A stretch of 62,278 bases of DNA from assembly GCF_003240585.1 (NCBI RefSeq), contig NZ_PCDP01000075.1, positions 1-62,278 of the forward strand, read 5' to 3'. The notes beneath the pieces were generated by a model. It saw only the letters and a program-made list of their open reading frames with translations. It did no database searches and was not told where the DNA came from. This document shows, one piece after another, positions 17,091 to 26,100 of this stretch. A program made the position numbers and the translations under genes. The DNA is from Arminella tubonensis (GTDB lineage Bacteria; Pseudomonadota; Alphaproteobacteria; Rhizobiales; Rhizobiaceae). Within the stretch, counting starts at the first letter, position 1. Each line of letters starts with the position of its first letter.

Positions 17091-17909
17091 ATGCAACAGG
17101 CCTTAAATCAGGTTTCGGCGATCGAATTGATCAATGTGAGCCGTCGCTTCATCTCCCCGACGGGTAAGTCGCTGACAGCGCTTCGCGATTTTAACATGTC
17201 GGTCGAACGCGGCGAATTCGTCGCTGTCGTCGGTCCGACCGGCTGTGGCAAGTCGACCACGCTCAATTTGGTTACGGGTCTTGCCAAACCCAGCGCCGGC
17301 GAGGTTCGCCTCATGGGCGGTCCGGTCAACGGCATCGACCCACGCGTTGGCTTCGTGTTTCAAACGGACGCTTTGTTTCCATGGCGCAACGTCATCGACA
17401 ATGTCATGGCCGGGCCGCTGTTTCGCGGCAAGTCGAAGGCGGAGGCGGAGAAGGCGGCCAAGGACTGGCTCGCCCGTGTCGGCTTGACGCGCTTTCTCCA
17501 TCATTACCCGCACCAGCTTTCCGGTGGCATGCGCAAGCGCGTCGCCTTGGCGCAGACTTTCATCAACGAGCCGGAAATCCTGTTGATGGACGAGCCATTT
17601 TCAGCGCTCGACGTTCAGACCCGGACTGTCATGCACGAGGAGCTCCTTAAGCTCTGGGCCGAGCGCAAGGCGTCGGTTGTCTTCGTCACCCACGACCTCG
17701 AGGAAGCCGTCGCGCTTGCCGACAAAGTCTACGTGCTGACGGCTGGACCTGCCACGGTCAAATCGGTCTACAAGATCGATCTGCCGCGCCCTCGCGTCGT
17801 CTCGGAAATCCGCTACGAGCAGAACTTCATCAATTATTGCAAGACCATCTGGGAGGATCTCCGTCAGGAGGTTGAAGCCAGTTATCGCCGCGCCAGCGAC
17901 GCGGCGTAA
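17091..17909 (+). CDS. NitT/TauT-family ABC transporter ATP-binding protein
   Basis: 272-residue ATPase of the SsuB/TauB type. It carries Walker A GPTGCGKST (about residues 46-54), Q-loop FVFQTDALFPWRN, signature LSGGMRKR, Walker B LLMDEPFSALD and H-loop VTHDLEEA, all intact. It hydrolyses ATP on the cytoplasmic face to drive uptake through the permease encoded next; the gap between the genes is 16 bases with GGAGGAG in it. No regulatory C-terminal domain is visible. Confidence 0.9.
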   Translation: MQQALNQVSAIELINVSRRFISPTGKSLTALRDFNMSVERGEFVAVVGPTGCGKSTTLNLVTGLAKPSAGEVRLMGGPVNGIDPRVGFVFQTDALFPWRNVIDNVMAGPLFRGKSKAEAEKAAKDWLARVGLTRFLHHYPHQLSGGMRKRVALAQTFINEPEILLMDEPFSALDVQTRTVMHEELLKLWAERKASVVFVTHDLEEAVALADKVYVLTAGPATVKSVYKIDLPRPRVVSEIRYEQNFINYCKTIWEDLRQEVEASYRRASDAA

Positions 17910-17925
17910 GGGAGGAGATCACATC

Positions 17926-18807
17926 ATGTCACTTGCATCCCTTGAAGCCGGGAACACCCCGATCTTCCGTGCAGGCACTACGGACGCCGAGATTGAAGCC
18001 GTCGCAATGAAGGCGATCAAGCGCAGAAAGCAGACGGTACTGTTCTGGCAGATCGCCATTCTTGTCTTCACGCTTGGGCTTTGGCAGATTTCTTCGGATC
18101 GCCAATGGATCGACCCGTTCTTTTATTCGAGTCCCTATTCCATTTGGGCGCGCCTCATCGAATGGGCAACCGAAGGCACGTCAGAAGGTTCCCTTTGGTA
18201 TCATCTGTGGGTCACCATGGAAGAAGCGCTGATCGGCTTTTTTGCAGGCTCCATTGCCGGCGTTCTGGTCGGTGTCGCACTTGGCCGCAACCGTTTCCTC
18301 GCCGATATCTTCTCGGTCTACATCAAGGCGATCAACTCGATCCCGCGCGTAGTGCTGGCACCGATCTTTATCATGATCATGGGCCTTGGTCTTAGCTCCA
18401 AGGTAGCGCTAGCCTTCATCATGGTGTTCTTCGTCGTATTCGCCAACGCCTTTCAGGGTGTGCGTGAGGCCGACCGGGATATGATCGCCAACGCCCGAAT
18501 TCTTGGCGCTTCCAACAGGCAGGTGACGCGCGCAGTCATCATTCCTTCGGCCATGAGCTGGATCTTTGCCAGCCTGCATGTCTCGTTCGGCTTTGCGATT
18601 ATCGGTGCGATTGTCGGTGAGTTTGTCGGCGCGCGCTACGGCATCGGACAGTTGATATCGACTGCCAAGGGCACTTTCGATGCTGCCGGTATGTTTGCCG
18701 CCATCCTTCTTATCATGATGGTGACCCTAGTTGCCGAATTCGTCATGACGAGGATCGAAAACAGGCTCACTAAATGGCGTCCGCAGCAACATGCGGAAGC
18801 ACATTAA
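17926..18807 (+). CDS. NitT/TauT-family ABC transporter permease
   Basis: Inner-membrane permease of the SsuC/TauC type, 293 residues. I chose the ATG at 17926 because GGAGGAG lies about 9 bases before it; the open frame extends further upstream into the ATPase gene. It has about six membrane segments (first at residues 40-58) and the ATPase-docking loop NARILGASNRQVTRAVIIP near residue 198. Only one permease gene is present, so the channel is presumably a homodimer, as in related systems. An intrinsic terminator follows 25 bases after the stop. Confidence 0.9.
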   Translation: MSLASLEAGNTPIFRAGTTDAEIEAVAMKAIKRRKQTVLFWQIAILVFTLGLWQISSDRQWIDPFFYSSPYSIWARLIEWATEGTSEGSLWYHLWVTMEEALIGFFAGSIAGVLVGVALGRNRFLADIFSVYIKAINSIPRVVLAPIFIMIMGLGLSSKVALAFIMVFFVVFANAFQGVREADRDMIANARILGASNRQVTRAVIIPSAMSWIFASLHVSFGFAIIGAIVGEFVGARYGIGQLISTAKGTFDAAGMFAAILLIMMVTLVAEFVMTRIENRLTKWRPQQHAEAH

Positions 18808-18832
18808 GCCCGGCAGGGCAATTGCATGCTAC

Positions 18833-18863
18833 AGAAGGCCGGCGCACGCCCGGCCTTCTTTTT
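18833..18863. terminator. bidirectional rho-independent terminator
   Basis: A perfect 10-bp stem (AGAAGGCCGG / CCGGCCTTCT) with a 7-base loop and a following T-run on the plus strand ends the NitT/TauT-type operon. The AGAA side gives short T-richness on the other strand too, so it may also serve the convergent sensor-kinase gene whose stop codon is at 18874. Confidence 0.85.
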
Positions 18864-18873
18864 GTGTCGATGC

Positions 18874-20286
18874 TCAGGCAATCGGAAGGCGAACGGTGAC
18901 CAGCAAGCCGCGGTCGGAGCCGTCGCTCAAGGCGACCGAGCCACCGGCGCCGTCGGCCACTTCCCGAACGATCGCAAGCCCGAGGCCGCTTCCTTCCGGC
19001 TCGGTTCCAATGATGCGATAGAAGCGCTCGAACACCGGGGCACGTTCGTCTTCCGGTATGCCGGGGCCATTATCCTCTACGGTGAGCACGGCGGACTTGT
19101 CTTGTTGCGCGACACGAACCGTCACCCTTCCATTTGCCGAACTGTAGCGCAAAGCGTTGTCGACGAGGTTCACCAGCATTTCGCGCAGCATGGTTCCGTC
19201 ACCCTCGACAAGCACGGGCGCCTCTGCCTCCAGCCCGAGGTCGATATTGCGCCTGAGCGCCTCCTCGGCCTGGCTTTCGAGCACCTGACGAGCAGTGGCG
19301 GTCAGGTCGACCCGATCGCTGCGTGGTCGCCTGCTTCCAGGCTCGGCGCGCGAAAGGGTCAGAAGCTGGCTCGCCAGCCGAGTGACCTGGCGTGTACTGG
19401 CGCGCAATGCCTGCAGCGCCTCGTCACGTCGCTCCGGGTCGCTTTCGCGGGCGGCGACGCTTGCCTGTGTGGAGATCAGCGCTAAGGGCGTGCGCAACTG
19501 ATGCGCCGCGTTCGATACAAAGCGGCGCTGCACGGCCATCTGGTTCTGCACGCGCTCCATGTGATCGTTGAGCGCGTGGACGAGAGGGCGAAGTTCGCTT
19601 TGCACCATGTCGGGAGGCAGCGGATCCAGGCGTTCGCGGCCGCGCTCGCGAACGGCGTCGCGAAGCCGGAGAACCGGCGCAAGCCCGCGCTGGAGGCCGA
19701 CGATCGTCACCAGCCCGGCGACCAATACCAGCGCCAGCTGCTTGGTGAAATCCGAAAGCCAGAGGCGGCGACGCATGGCATATTGCCCGTTATGGGTGAC
19801 TGCCACGGTAACCGAAATAGTTCCCGCGTTCTCCAACCCAACGACGGGGTGGTCGAGCATCATCAACCGCACGGCATCCTGCCGGAAGTCTCCGTCCTCA
19901 CCCAGGTCGGGTGCCTTTGGTTGCGGCAGATCAGGAAAGCCCGCCACCAGGCCGCCCCAGGCGGTGATGACCTGGTAAAACACCCGGTCGCCGTAGCCGG
20001 TGTCGAACATCTCAAGCGCTGCCGGGGGAATTTCCGCTTCCACATTGCCGCTGGCATCGACACGAACTGCTTCGGCAATCACCCGGGCGGATGCAAGCAG
20101 AGTGTGATCGGTGACGAGGGCGGCAGTCGCGTCCGCCGAATGAAAGCTGATATAAAGGTTGACGCAGATGGCGCCGATCAGCGTCAGAATTATCCAGGCA
20201 AGCAGCTGGATGCGTAGGCTCTCACCAAGCCTGGCGGCGGCGCGGCTGATCCAGCCCATCGGTTTGACGCAGGCCTCATTGCGCAT
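18874..20286 (-). CDS. sensor histidine kinase (TctE/QseC-like)
   Basis: Membrane sensor kinase, 470 residues from the ATG at 20286, which overlaps the end of the response-regulator gene by 11 bases. Order of parts: first membrane helix near residues 20-40, a periplasmic domain of the 2CSK_N type (HTLLASARVIAEAV, GDRVFYQVITAWGG), a second membrane helix near residues 185-205, HAMP-like linker, H-box with phospho-accepting histidine (NAAHQLRTPLALIS), N-box (LVNLVDNALRYSS), G1 box (VEDNGPGIP) and G2 box (GSGLGLAIV). The relatives TctE and similar kinases sense carboxylates or other small molecules. It converges on the NitT/TauT-type transporter, a possible but unproven regulatory target. Confidence 0.88.
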   Translation of the reverse strand: MRNEACVKPMGWISRAAARLGESLRIQLLAWIILTLIGAICVNLYISFHSADATAALVTDHTLLASARVIAEAVRVDASGNVEAEIPPAALEMFDTGYGDRVFYQVITAWGGLVAGFPDLPQPKAPDLGEDGDFRQDAVRLMMLDHPVVGLENAGTISVTVAVTHNGQYAMRRRLWLSDFTKQLALVLVAGLVTIVGLQRGLAPVLRLRDAVRERGRERLDPLPPDMVQSELRPLVHALNDHMERVQNQMAVQRRFVSNAAHQLRTPLALISTQASVAARESDPERRDEALQALRASTRQVTRLASQLLTLSRAEPGSRRPRSDRVDLTATARQVLESQAEEALRRNIDLGLEAEAPVLVEGDGTMLREMLVNLVDNALRYSSANGRVTVRVAQQDKSAVLTVEDNGPGIPEDERAPVFERFYRIIGTEPEGSGLGLAIVREVADGAGGSVALSDGSDRGLLVTVRLPIA

Positions 20287-20944
20287 GACGTAACAAATAT
20301 CCAAGTCCGCGGAGCGTGGCGATCTGGACCGTGCTGCCCTCAAGCTTCTTGCGAACGCGATGCACGTAGATCTCTATGGCGCTCGGATCGGCAACGTCGT
20401 CGAACCCGAAGACGCTATCCGAAAGCACATCCTTGCTGACGGTGCTTCCCACCTTCATGACGAGATGTTCAAGCACGGCATGCTCGCGCGGCGTAAGGGC
20501 CAGCAGATCGCCGCACAGGAAGAACTGGCGAGTGCTGCCCTGGAAGACAAGATCGCCGACGGCAATCTCCGGCGCGGCACGATCATGGCCGCGCCGGACA
20601 AGTGCCCTTATGCGCGCCTCGAGTTCGGCAATCTCGAAGGGTTTGGCGAGATAGTCATCGGCACCGCTATCCAGGCCGGCAACACGCCCGTCGAGGCTGG
20701 CATTCGCGGTCAGGATAATGACCGGAACCTTGTTGCCGTTCTGACGCAGGCGCTTCAACAGCGTCAAGCCGTCGAGCTTTGGCAGCGACAGATCGAGGAT
20801 CACCACGGCATAGGCGGCAACCTTTAGCGAATGATCCGCATCTTCGCCGTCGTGGACGATATCGACGGCATATTGTGCCTGGCGCAGGGCCTTGCCGAGC
20901 CAGGATGCCAATTCACGATTGTCTTCGACGAGCAGAATCCTCAT
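20276..20944 (-). CDS. OmpR-family response regulator (TctD-like)
   Basis: 222-residue two-component regulator starting at MRILLVEDN (ATG at 20944); the frame is open further upstream, but the receiver domain begins exactly here. Acidic residues DN near position 8, phospho-acceptor aspartate in VILDLSLPKLDG (about residue 51), switch threonine in ILTANAS and lysine in DYLAKPF are all present. The C-terminal winged helix ends YVHRVRKKLEG and RGLGYLL. The kinase gene overlaps its 3' end, so the two form one operon with kinase second. Confidence 0.9.
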   Translation of the reverse strand: MRILLVEDNRELASWLGKALRQAQYAVDIVHDGEDADHSLKVAAYAVVILDLSLPKLDGLTLLKRLRQNGNKVPVIILTANASLDGRVAGLDSGADDYLAKPFEIAELEARIRALVRRGHDRAAPEIAVGDLVFQGSTRQFFLCGDLLALTPREHAVLEHLVMKVGSTVSKDVLSDSVFGFDDVADPSAIEIYVHRVRKKLEGSTVQIATLRGLGYLLRHAQ

Positions 20945-21176
20945 GGCACAACTATACAACAACCGGCCTGTCTTGCGAGTGGCGTGGTCAAGCATTTCCC
21001 ACTTCGTCAACACCGGGTGGCGCGAAGCTCCGCAGCCGGAGACAGGGTTTGCAGAAGGTTAAATTGACCGCTAAAATATCATTCTGATTTTATATCCCTA
21101 TTCACCAAATACATTCGCCCAATTTTCATGAGCTCTCATGTATATCTCGAGCAACAACAAAACAGGGAGATAAAAA

Positions 21177-21572
21177 ATGAAGAAGATCGCAACATCTATC
21201 GCAGTCGCCGCTTGCCTGCTGTCCACTTCGAGCTTCGCAGCCGACTCCTATAGTACTTCACCGGCATTCGTCCGCCAGGCGACGGGCACGGGGTACTCCA
21301 GCCTCGACACCTCGGCCATCATGAAGCCGGCGTTCTCGATGATCTCCGCGGTCCCGGCCTTTACGGCTCCAACGGCCGGCAATCTTGCCAACACGCTGCA
21401 GATCGGCGATTTCAACGTCGCGAATATCGAACAGCACGGTGTTGGCAATGTTGGCCTGATCCAGCAGGTCGGCTATGCGAACACTGCATCAATCTCGCAG
21501 GAAGGCTCCGGCCACCAGGCCTTCATCTCGCAGCAGGGCCGCAACAACGTCGCCATCATCCACCAGCGTTGA
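21177..21572 (+). CDS. curlin-repeat protein (CsgA/CsgB-like), 131 aa
   Basis: Secreted amyloid subunit candidate. A Sec signal peptide (residues 1-21, ending SSFAA) is followed by about 45 residues of spacer and then a short array of curlin repeats: LQIGDFNVANIEQHGVGN, LIQQVGYANTASISQEGSG, FISQQGRNNVAIIHQ. The periodic Q-x-G-x-x-N-x-A pattern is the signature of CsgA/CsgB beta-helix strands. The C-terminus ends on a repeat, as in nucleators and fibre subunits. GGGAGA precedes the ATG. It is encoded opposite to the rest of the curli genes, shares a terminator with csgF, and may be a minor subunit or nucleator. Confidence 0.82.
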   Translation: MKKIATSIAVAACLLSTSSFAADSYSTSPAFVRQATGTGYSSLDTSAIMKPAFSMISAVPAFTAPTAGNLANTLQIGDFNVANIEQHGVGNVGLIQQVGYANTASISQEGSGHQAFISQQGRNNVAIIHQR

Positions 21573-21610
21573 GCTGTCGTCGTAGACGACGGAAATACCG
21601 ATAGAACGCA

Positions 21611-21643
21611 AAAAGGAGCGGCCAGAGATGGGCCGCTCCTTTT
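21611..21643. terminator. bidirectional terminator between curlin gene and csgF
   Basis: A perfect 13-bp stem (AAAAGGAGCGGCC / GGCCGCTCCTTTT) with a 7-base loop has a T-run on the plus side and, by symmetry, on the minus side. It separates the convergent 131-residue curlin gene and the csgF-ended operon. Confidence 0.9.
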
Positions 21644-21671
21644 GTATCTTGAAGTATATGGCTGCCGCCTG

Positions 21672-21959
21672 TTAGTTGGTCGGCGTCGTGTTGTCGACGG
21701 CGGGCAGTGTCGTTGACGTGCTCGGCGTCTGGGTCGTGCCACCGAAATCAGGAAAATCGATCGAGAAGCCCGGGCTGCTGGACGAGCCCGATGCTGCCTT
21801 GCCTTGAGCACTTGCCTGCGACAGCAACCAATTGCCATTCTGCGGATCGCCGCCGAACGAAGGGTTGATCGGCTTGTAGACGAGCTGGGAAGCGTAAGAC
21901 GAACCGGCTGCCGCAATTATAATACCCGCGGTCAGGGCTGCAATGTTGATCACGCGCAT
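21672..21959 (-). CDS. csgF: CsgF-like curli assembly protein, short form
   Basis: Signal peptide (residues 1-23) followed by the conserved CsgF N-terminus: SQLVYKPINPSFGGDPQNG and WLLSQASAQ. In E. coli this segment threads into the CsgG pore as a second constriction and links secretion to nucleation. Here the protein is only 95 residues against about 138 in E. coli. After the pore-binding segment it has a Ser/Gly/Thr/Pro-rich tail instead of the CsgF C-terminal domain. The frame is clean with a normal stop, so this looks like a natural short variant rather than a broken gene. It is last in the minus-strand curli operon, 31 bases behind the curlin-repeat gene. Confidence 0.85.
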   Translation of the reverse strand: MRVINIAALTAGIIIAAAGSSYASQLVYKPINPSFGGDPQNGNWLLSQASAQGKAASGSSSSPGFSIDFPDFGGTTQTPSTSTTLPAVDNTTPTN

Positions 21960-21990
21960 TGGAACTCTCCTTTATTCATTCGGCGAAAGA

Positions 21991-22599
21991 CTATCTGGAC
22001 TTGGGAAAGACATACATTCTTCCCGGCACCACAACAACATTTTGATTCTGCAGGCCACTAATACCTGTCGGCATTAAAAATCTGCCACTTTGCGGAGTCT
22101 GAATTGCAACAACCGTCGTATTGTTTGCATTTCGGACATCGAGTGCACCGGCAAGATTGTCGCCGCTCTGAATATAGGCGACCGTATTGTTGTTTCCGGA
22201 AACACCGACCAGCTGGAAGTCGTTGTTGCCCTTGGCTGCCTGGACCACGGAATTGTTGGACCCGCCCTGAACGAGCAGGAGGGCCGAGTTGTTGCCGTCG
22301 ATCGCCTGGGTCGCGCGGTTGTTGACGCCGGACTGCTTGATGACGGCGAGGCTTGCCTGCCCGGTGACGTCGGCATTGGCGTAGTTATTGGCGCCGAGCT
22401 GCAGGATCGTCGTGGTCGACGTACCATTGTTGCTGGCATAGGGCTGGATAGGTTCCATCAGTGACGCACCAACCGCCGTCGAGGTTACCGAATCCCCGAG
22501 AAGCGATTCCGCTGCCTTTGCCGCCGGTGCGGCAAGAAGTGATGCGACGATGCACGCACCGCCGAGAAGCTTGGCATATCTGTTGGCTGACAATTCCAT
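21991..22599 (-). CDS. curlin-repeat protein, 202 aa (possible nucleator or minor subunit)
   Basis: I chose the ATG at 22599 (MELSANRYAK), followed by a signal peptide ending AAPAAKAAE near residue 29. From about residue 65 to 170 the protein carries curlin-type repeats with N and Q at regular spacing: LQLGANNYANADVTGQASLA, IKQSGVNNRATQAIDGNNSA, LLVQGGSNNSVVQAAKGNND, and three less regular units. The last 35 residues (LMPTGISGLQNQNVVVVPG) are not repeats, unlike CsgA, and may anchor the protein or interact with CsgF. It lies between csgH and csgF in the operon. A role as nucleator or minor fibre subunit is inferred. Confidence 0.78.
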   Translation of the reverse strand: MELSANRYAKLLGGACIVASLLAAPAAKAAESLLGDSVTSTAVGASLMEPIQPYASNNGTSTTTILQLGANNYANADVTGQASLAVIKQSGVNNRATQAIDGNNSALLLVQGGSNNSVVQAAKGNNDFQLVGVSGNNNTVAYIQSGDNLAGALDVRNANNTTVVAIQTPQSGRFLMPTGISGLQNQNVVVVPGRMYVFPKSR

Positions 22600-22637
22600 G
22601 GATTTCCCACCTATTCCTAGTGTTCTTTCAAAGGCCT

Positions 22638-23063
22638 TCAAAGTTTGGTTGCCGGCTCTGGCAGGCTGAAAGCCTGCGTCAATCGGCAAACGACTTTTCC
22701 GCCGTCGTCTTTGACATTCATCTCGATGTCGATCCGTGCCGGACGATCCACCCAGATGCGGGAGCCGCTGAGCACGCCCGCCTTGATATGATTGCTTTGC
22801 CGTGTCTGGCTGCTGCCGGCCTTTGATGTCTTGGTGACACCGAGGTCGAAGCTGCCGTCGAAGCCTTCTGCAGTTTCGATGAATGGCGTGACGCTGAGCC
22901 AATCCTCGCCGATGACATGAATGCCGCAGCGCTGAATGCGCGGATCGTTCGTCGTCCCGAAAATTGTCTGGCCGTTCATCGAAGCTGCACCGGAATTTTG
23001 AGCAAGAAGGACTGCACTTGAGGATGCGAGGAGAAAACCCAACTCTTTGAAACGGAGCCTCAT
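22638..23063 (-). CDS. csgH: CsgH-like curli chaperone/amyloid inhibitor
   Basis: 141-residue periplasmic protein with a signal peptide (residues 1-27). It resembles CsgH, the alphaproteobacterial counterpart of CsgC: a small Ig-like beta sandwich that stops curlin from polymerising in the periplasm. Supporting stretches are GSFDLGVTKTSKAGSSQTRQ, where CsgH proteins have a Ser/Gly-rich strand-loop-strand, and RIDIEMNVKDDGGKVVCRL near the C-terminus. Two cysteines (in RCGIHV and VVCRL) could form a disulfide. The gene sits directly behind the giant curlin gene, consistent with protecting the cell from that very large amyloidogenic substrate. Confidence 0.8.
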   Translation of the reverse strand: MRLRFKELGFLLASSSAVLLAQNSGAASMNGQTIFGTTNDPRIQRCGIHVIGEDWLSVTPFIETAEGFDGSFDLGVTKTSKAGSSQTRQSNHIKAGVLSGSRIWVDRPARIDIEMNVKDDGGKVVCRLTQAFSLPEPATKL

Positions 23064-23084
23064 GTGTTTTCCTCCAGAGAAGAT

Positions 23085-23110
23085 GCGGGGCGCTCCGAAG
23101 AGCGCCCCGC
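23085..23110 (-). terminator. intercistronic stem-loop behind the giant curlin gene
   Basis: A perfect 11-bp stem (GAGCGCCCCGC with its complement) closed by a CGAA-type tetraloop lies 8 bases behind the giant curlin stop codon and about 20 bases before csgH. No T-run follows, so mRNA 3'-end protection or partial termination is likely, giving more fibre subunit than chaperone. Confidence 0.65.
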
Positions 23111-23118
23111 CTTCGATA

Positions 23119-26100
23119 TTAATGCTGGCTGACGATCGCTACGTTGCGAATGCCGGCCTGGACGACAACCGAGTTGTTGCCGTTTCCGGTCTGCGAGACG
23201 ATCGCGTAGTTGCGGTCGGCATCGCTCGTTCCGGTGCCGTACTGGAAGACGGCAGAGTTGTTGCCGCTGCCTGGCTGGCTGATCCAGGCGTTGGAGTACG
23301 CTCCAGCCTGGGCGACGGCCGAGTTGTTGCTGCCGCCGGACTGACCGACCAGCGCAATCGACTGGCTGGAGTTCTGTGCGATCAGCGAGCTTTCGCCTTT
23401 GCCGGACTGAGTGGTGAGCGCAGCGTTCTGCACGCCGTTCTGGTAAGTCAGGGCGTTGTTGTTCGAGCCCTTCTGCGCAGTCACGGCCGTGTTCAAGCTG
23501 CCGATCTGGACGGTTGCTGCCGTCGAGAAAGTCGCAAGAGACAGCGAGCCGAGATCTCCCTGCGCAGTTACTGCAGTGTTGTTGTTGCCATCCTGGTAGG
23601 TTGCCGAGGCAACATCAGCAGCAAGCGACTGGGTCGTGGTCGCCTGGTTGGTGTTGCCGATCTGAACCGTACCGGCGACGGCGCCAAGCGTTGCGACCTG
23701 AACAGTCGCCGCGTTGTTGTCATTGCCGAACTGAGCGATACCGGCGACAGACGCAGCGGCCGGGCCGGGGATAGCGAGGCCGACGATGCCGGAAGACACC
23801 GTGAGACCGCCGCCTTGAACGTTGGCAGCCGTGTTGTTGTTGCCGGACTGGACGATGGCTTCTGCGGAAGCAGTCGCTGAAGCGTCGGCGGTTGTGACGG
23901 CATGTCCGAAGAGCGAGAAGGTCGTGACCTTTGCACCCTGGACGTTAGCTGCACTGTTGGAGCTGCCGTCCTGAACGATGACCGCGGCTACCTGCGAGCT
24001 ACCATTCTGCTGGAGGTTGGTTGCGCTGTTTTGAGTGCCGCCAAACTGCAGGGTGGTTGCCAGGGCATCCGAGACACCATTCTGGATGTTCGTCGCACCG
24101 TTGCTGTCGCTTAACTGAACTGCAAGAGCCGAAGCATTGTCAGTTCCCGTCTGGGTGTTGACTGCAACGTTCTTGTTGCCGACCTGGACAGTCGCAGCGC
24201 TGGAACCAATGGTTCCGGTCTGTGTGTTGAGGGCGCCGTTGCCATCTCCGATCGAAAGGATTGCTGCCTTCGAATCTAGCGTTGCGGTCTGCGTGTTCAC
24301 AGCGCCGTTGCCTTTGCCATCCTGAACGATTGCGGCGTTCGAAGATGCCGTGCCCGTCTGCTCGTTATCGGCAAAGTTGCCCGAGCCGATCTGCAGGTTT
24401 GCAGCCTTGGAACCGTCTGTCAGCACCTGGTTGTTGAGAGCCACGTTGCCATTGCCGATCTGAACCGTTGCGGCATCCGTGCCGTTGGTGGCGATCTGCG
24501 AGTTGGAAGCGACGTTGTTGTCGCCGAACTGGCCGATGATGGCGTTGGATGCGACGGTCTTGATCGTGCCGCCAACAATCGGTTTCTTGAGTTGCACTGT
24601 GGCGGGTGTCGCCGCGCCCTTGTCCTTCCATCCTTTGGAAAAGCTGTAGGTCTGATCTTGTGCGGTCGTCGCGTACTCCGTCGCACTCAAGCTGAACTTT
24701 CCAACCTGAGTGTTCGTAGCAGTATTGTTTGTCCCGACCTGCGCGACAGCAGCGTTGGAGTCGCTGGCAGGAGCTGCTCCTGTAGCTGACAGGGTAGCTG
24801 CGCCGTAAACAGTTCGCTTGTGGAAGCCGGTGGATACCGTCTGTTCATCAATGCTTACAGTATCGGTGGACAGACCACCCTGAACGTTGGAGGCCTTGTT
24901 GCCCGAGCCGCCCTGAAGGATAGCTGCGTGGACATTGTCGCTACCGGCCTGCTGTGTGTTTGCCGCAACGTTGTCGTGACCAAGCTGACCGATCGAGGCG
25001 CTTGAATCCGTTACGCTGGTCTGCAGGTTGACGGCGAGGTTGTTCTGGCCGCCCTGGACGATCGTGGCGGATGTCGGATCGACGTCGTTCTGAACGTTGG
25101 AGGCAATGTTGTCCGAGCCGAACTGGGCGATGGCGGCAGTGCCTTCGGTCGTTGCCGTCTGCGAGTTGACAGCGCCGTTGCCGGAGCCAACCTGAGAAAT
25201 CTTGGCGTTGTTCGAAGCGCCGGCGTTCTGCAGGTTCGTTGCGGTGTTGTCGTGGCCAAGCTGAACGATGCCGGCGTTGTTGTTGCCGCCGTCAACCTGA
25301 GCAAGCTGAAGATTGGTCGCGCTGTTGTCGTTGCCGCCCTGGACGATGGAGGCGTTTGCGCCAGTCTTTGCAGCCAGCGATGCAGTGCCGATCTGATCGT
25401 TGAAGGCGCGGTTGCCCTTGCCGATCTGGACCGTCTTGGCGATGTCGCCAAAGCCGTTCTGCGAGTTGTTGACGGCGTTGTTGGTCGCGCCGATCTGAAG
25501 CGTGCTGGCGCTGTTGCCGGTGCCATCGCGGCTGACGTTCGTTGCCTGGTTCTCGGTGCCGAACTGGGCGATCGTGCCGGTGTGTTTCGTGCCACCGACG
25601 TAGAGGTTGGCAGCTACGTTCTTCTTGCCGCCCTGCAGGATGTTCACATCGCTGTCGGTGCTGGAATCCTGGAGGTTGAAGGCGCTGTTCTCTGTGCCGT
25701 TCTGCACGATGCCGGCAGTGTTGTCGGAGCCCATGTGATACGTGGAGATCAGGCCCGCATTGTCATAGGTCGTGATGACCTGGTCGTTGACGCCGACGTT
25801 GCCGGTACCCGCCTGAACGATCGTGGCCTTGGAATGCTGCTGTTCGAGCTGCTCGTTGGACGCAACATTCGACGAGCCGTACTGAAATACGCCTTCGAAC
25901 GAGCCGTTGGTCTGCTGAATGCCAAAACGCTGGTCGTTGAACGCAATATTGCCAGGAGCGTTTGCGTCGGGGTTCAACTGGATGATGCCCGAGTCGTTGC
26001 TGGCGCCGTCGTCGTTCGAACGGAGCTGAACGGTCTGGGCGAGGTTGGCATTGCCGCCCTGGAAGATCGTGGCGCGGTTTGCGCCGGTCTGGATGAACTT

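Noticed and set aside
21672..21959. CsgF as a broken gene
   Set aside because: Frame, signal peptide, conserved N-terminus and stop are clean, and no CsgF C-terminal coding remnant is seen behind the stop before the terminator.
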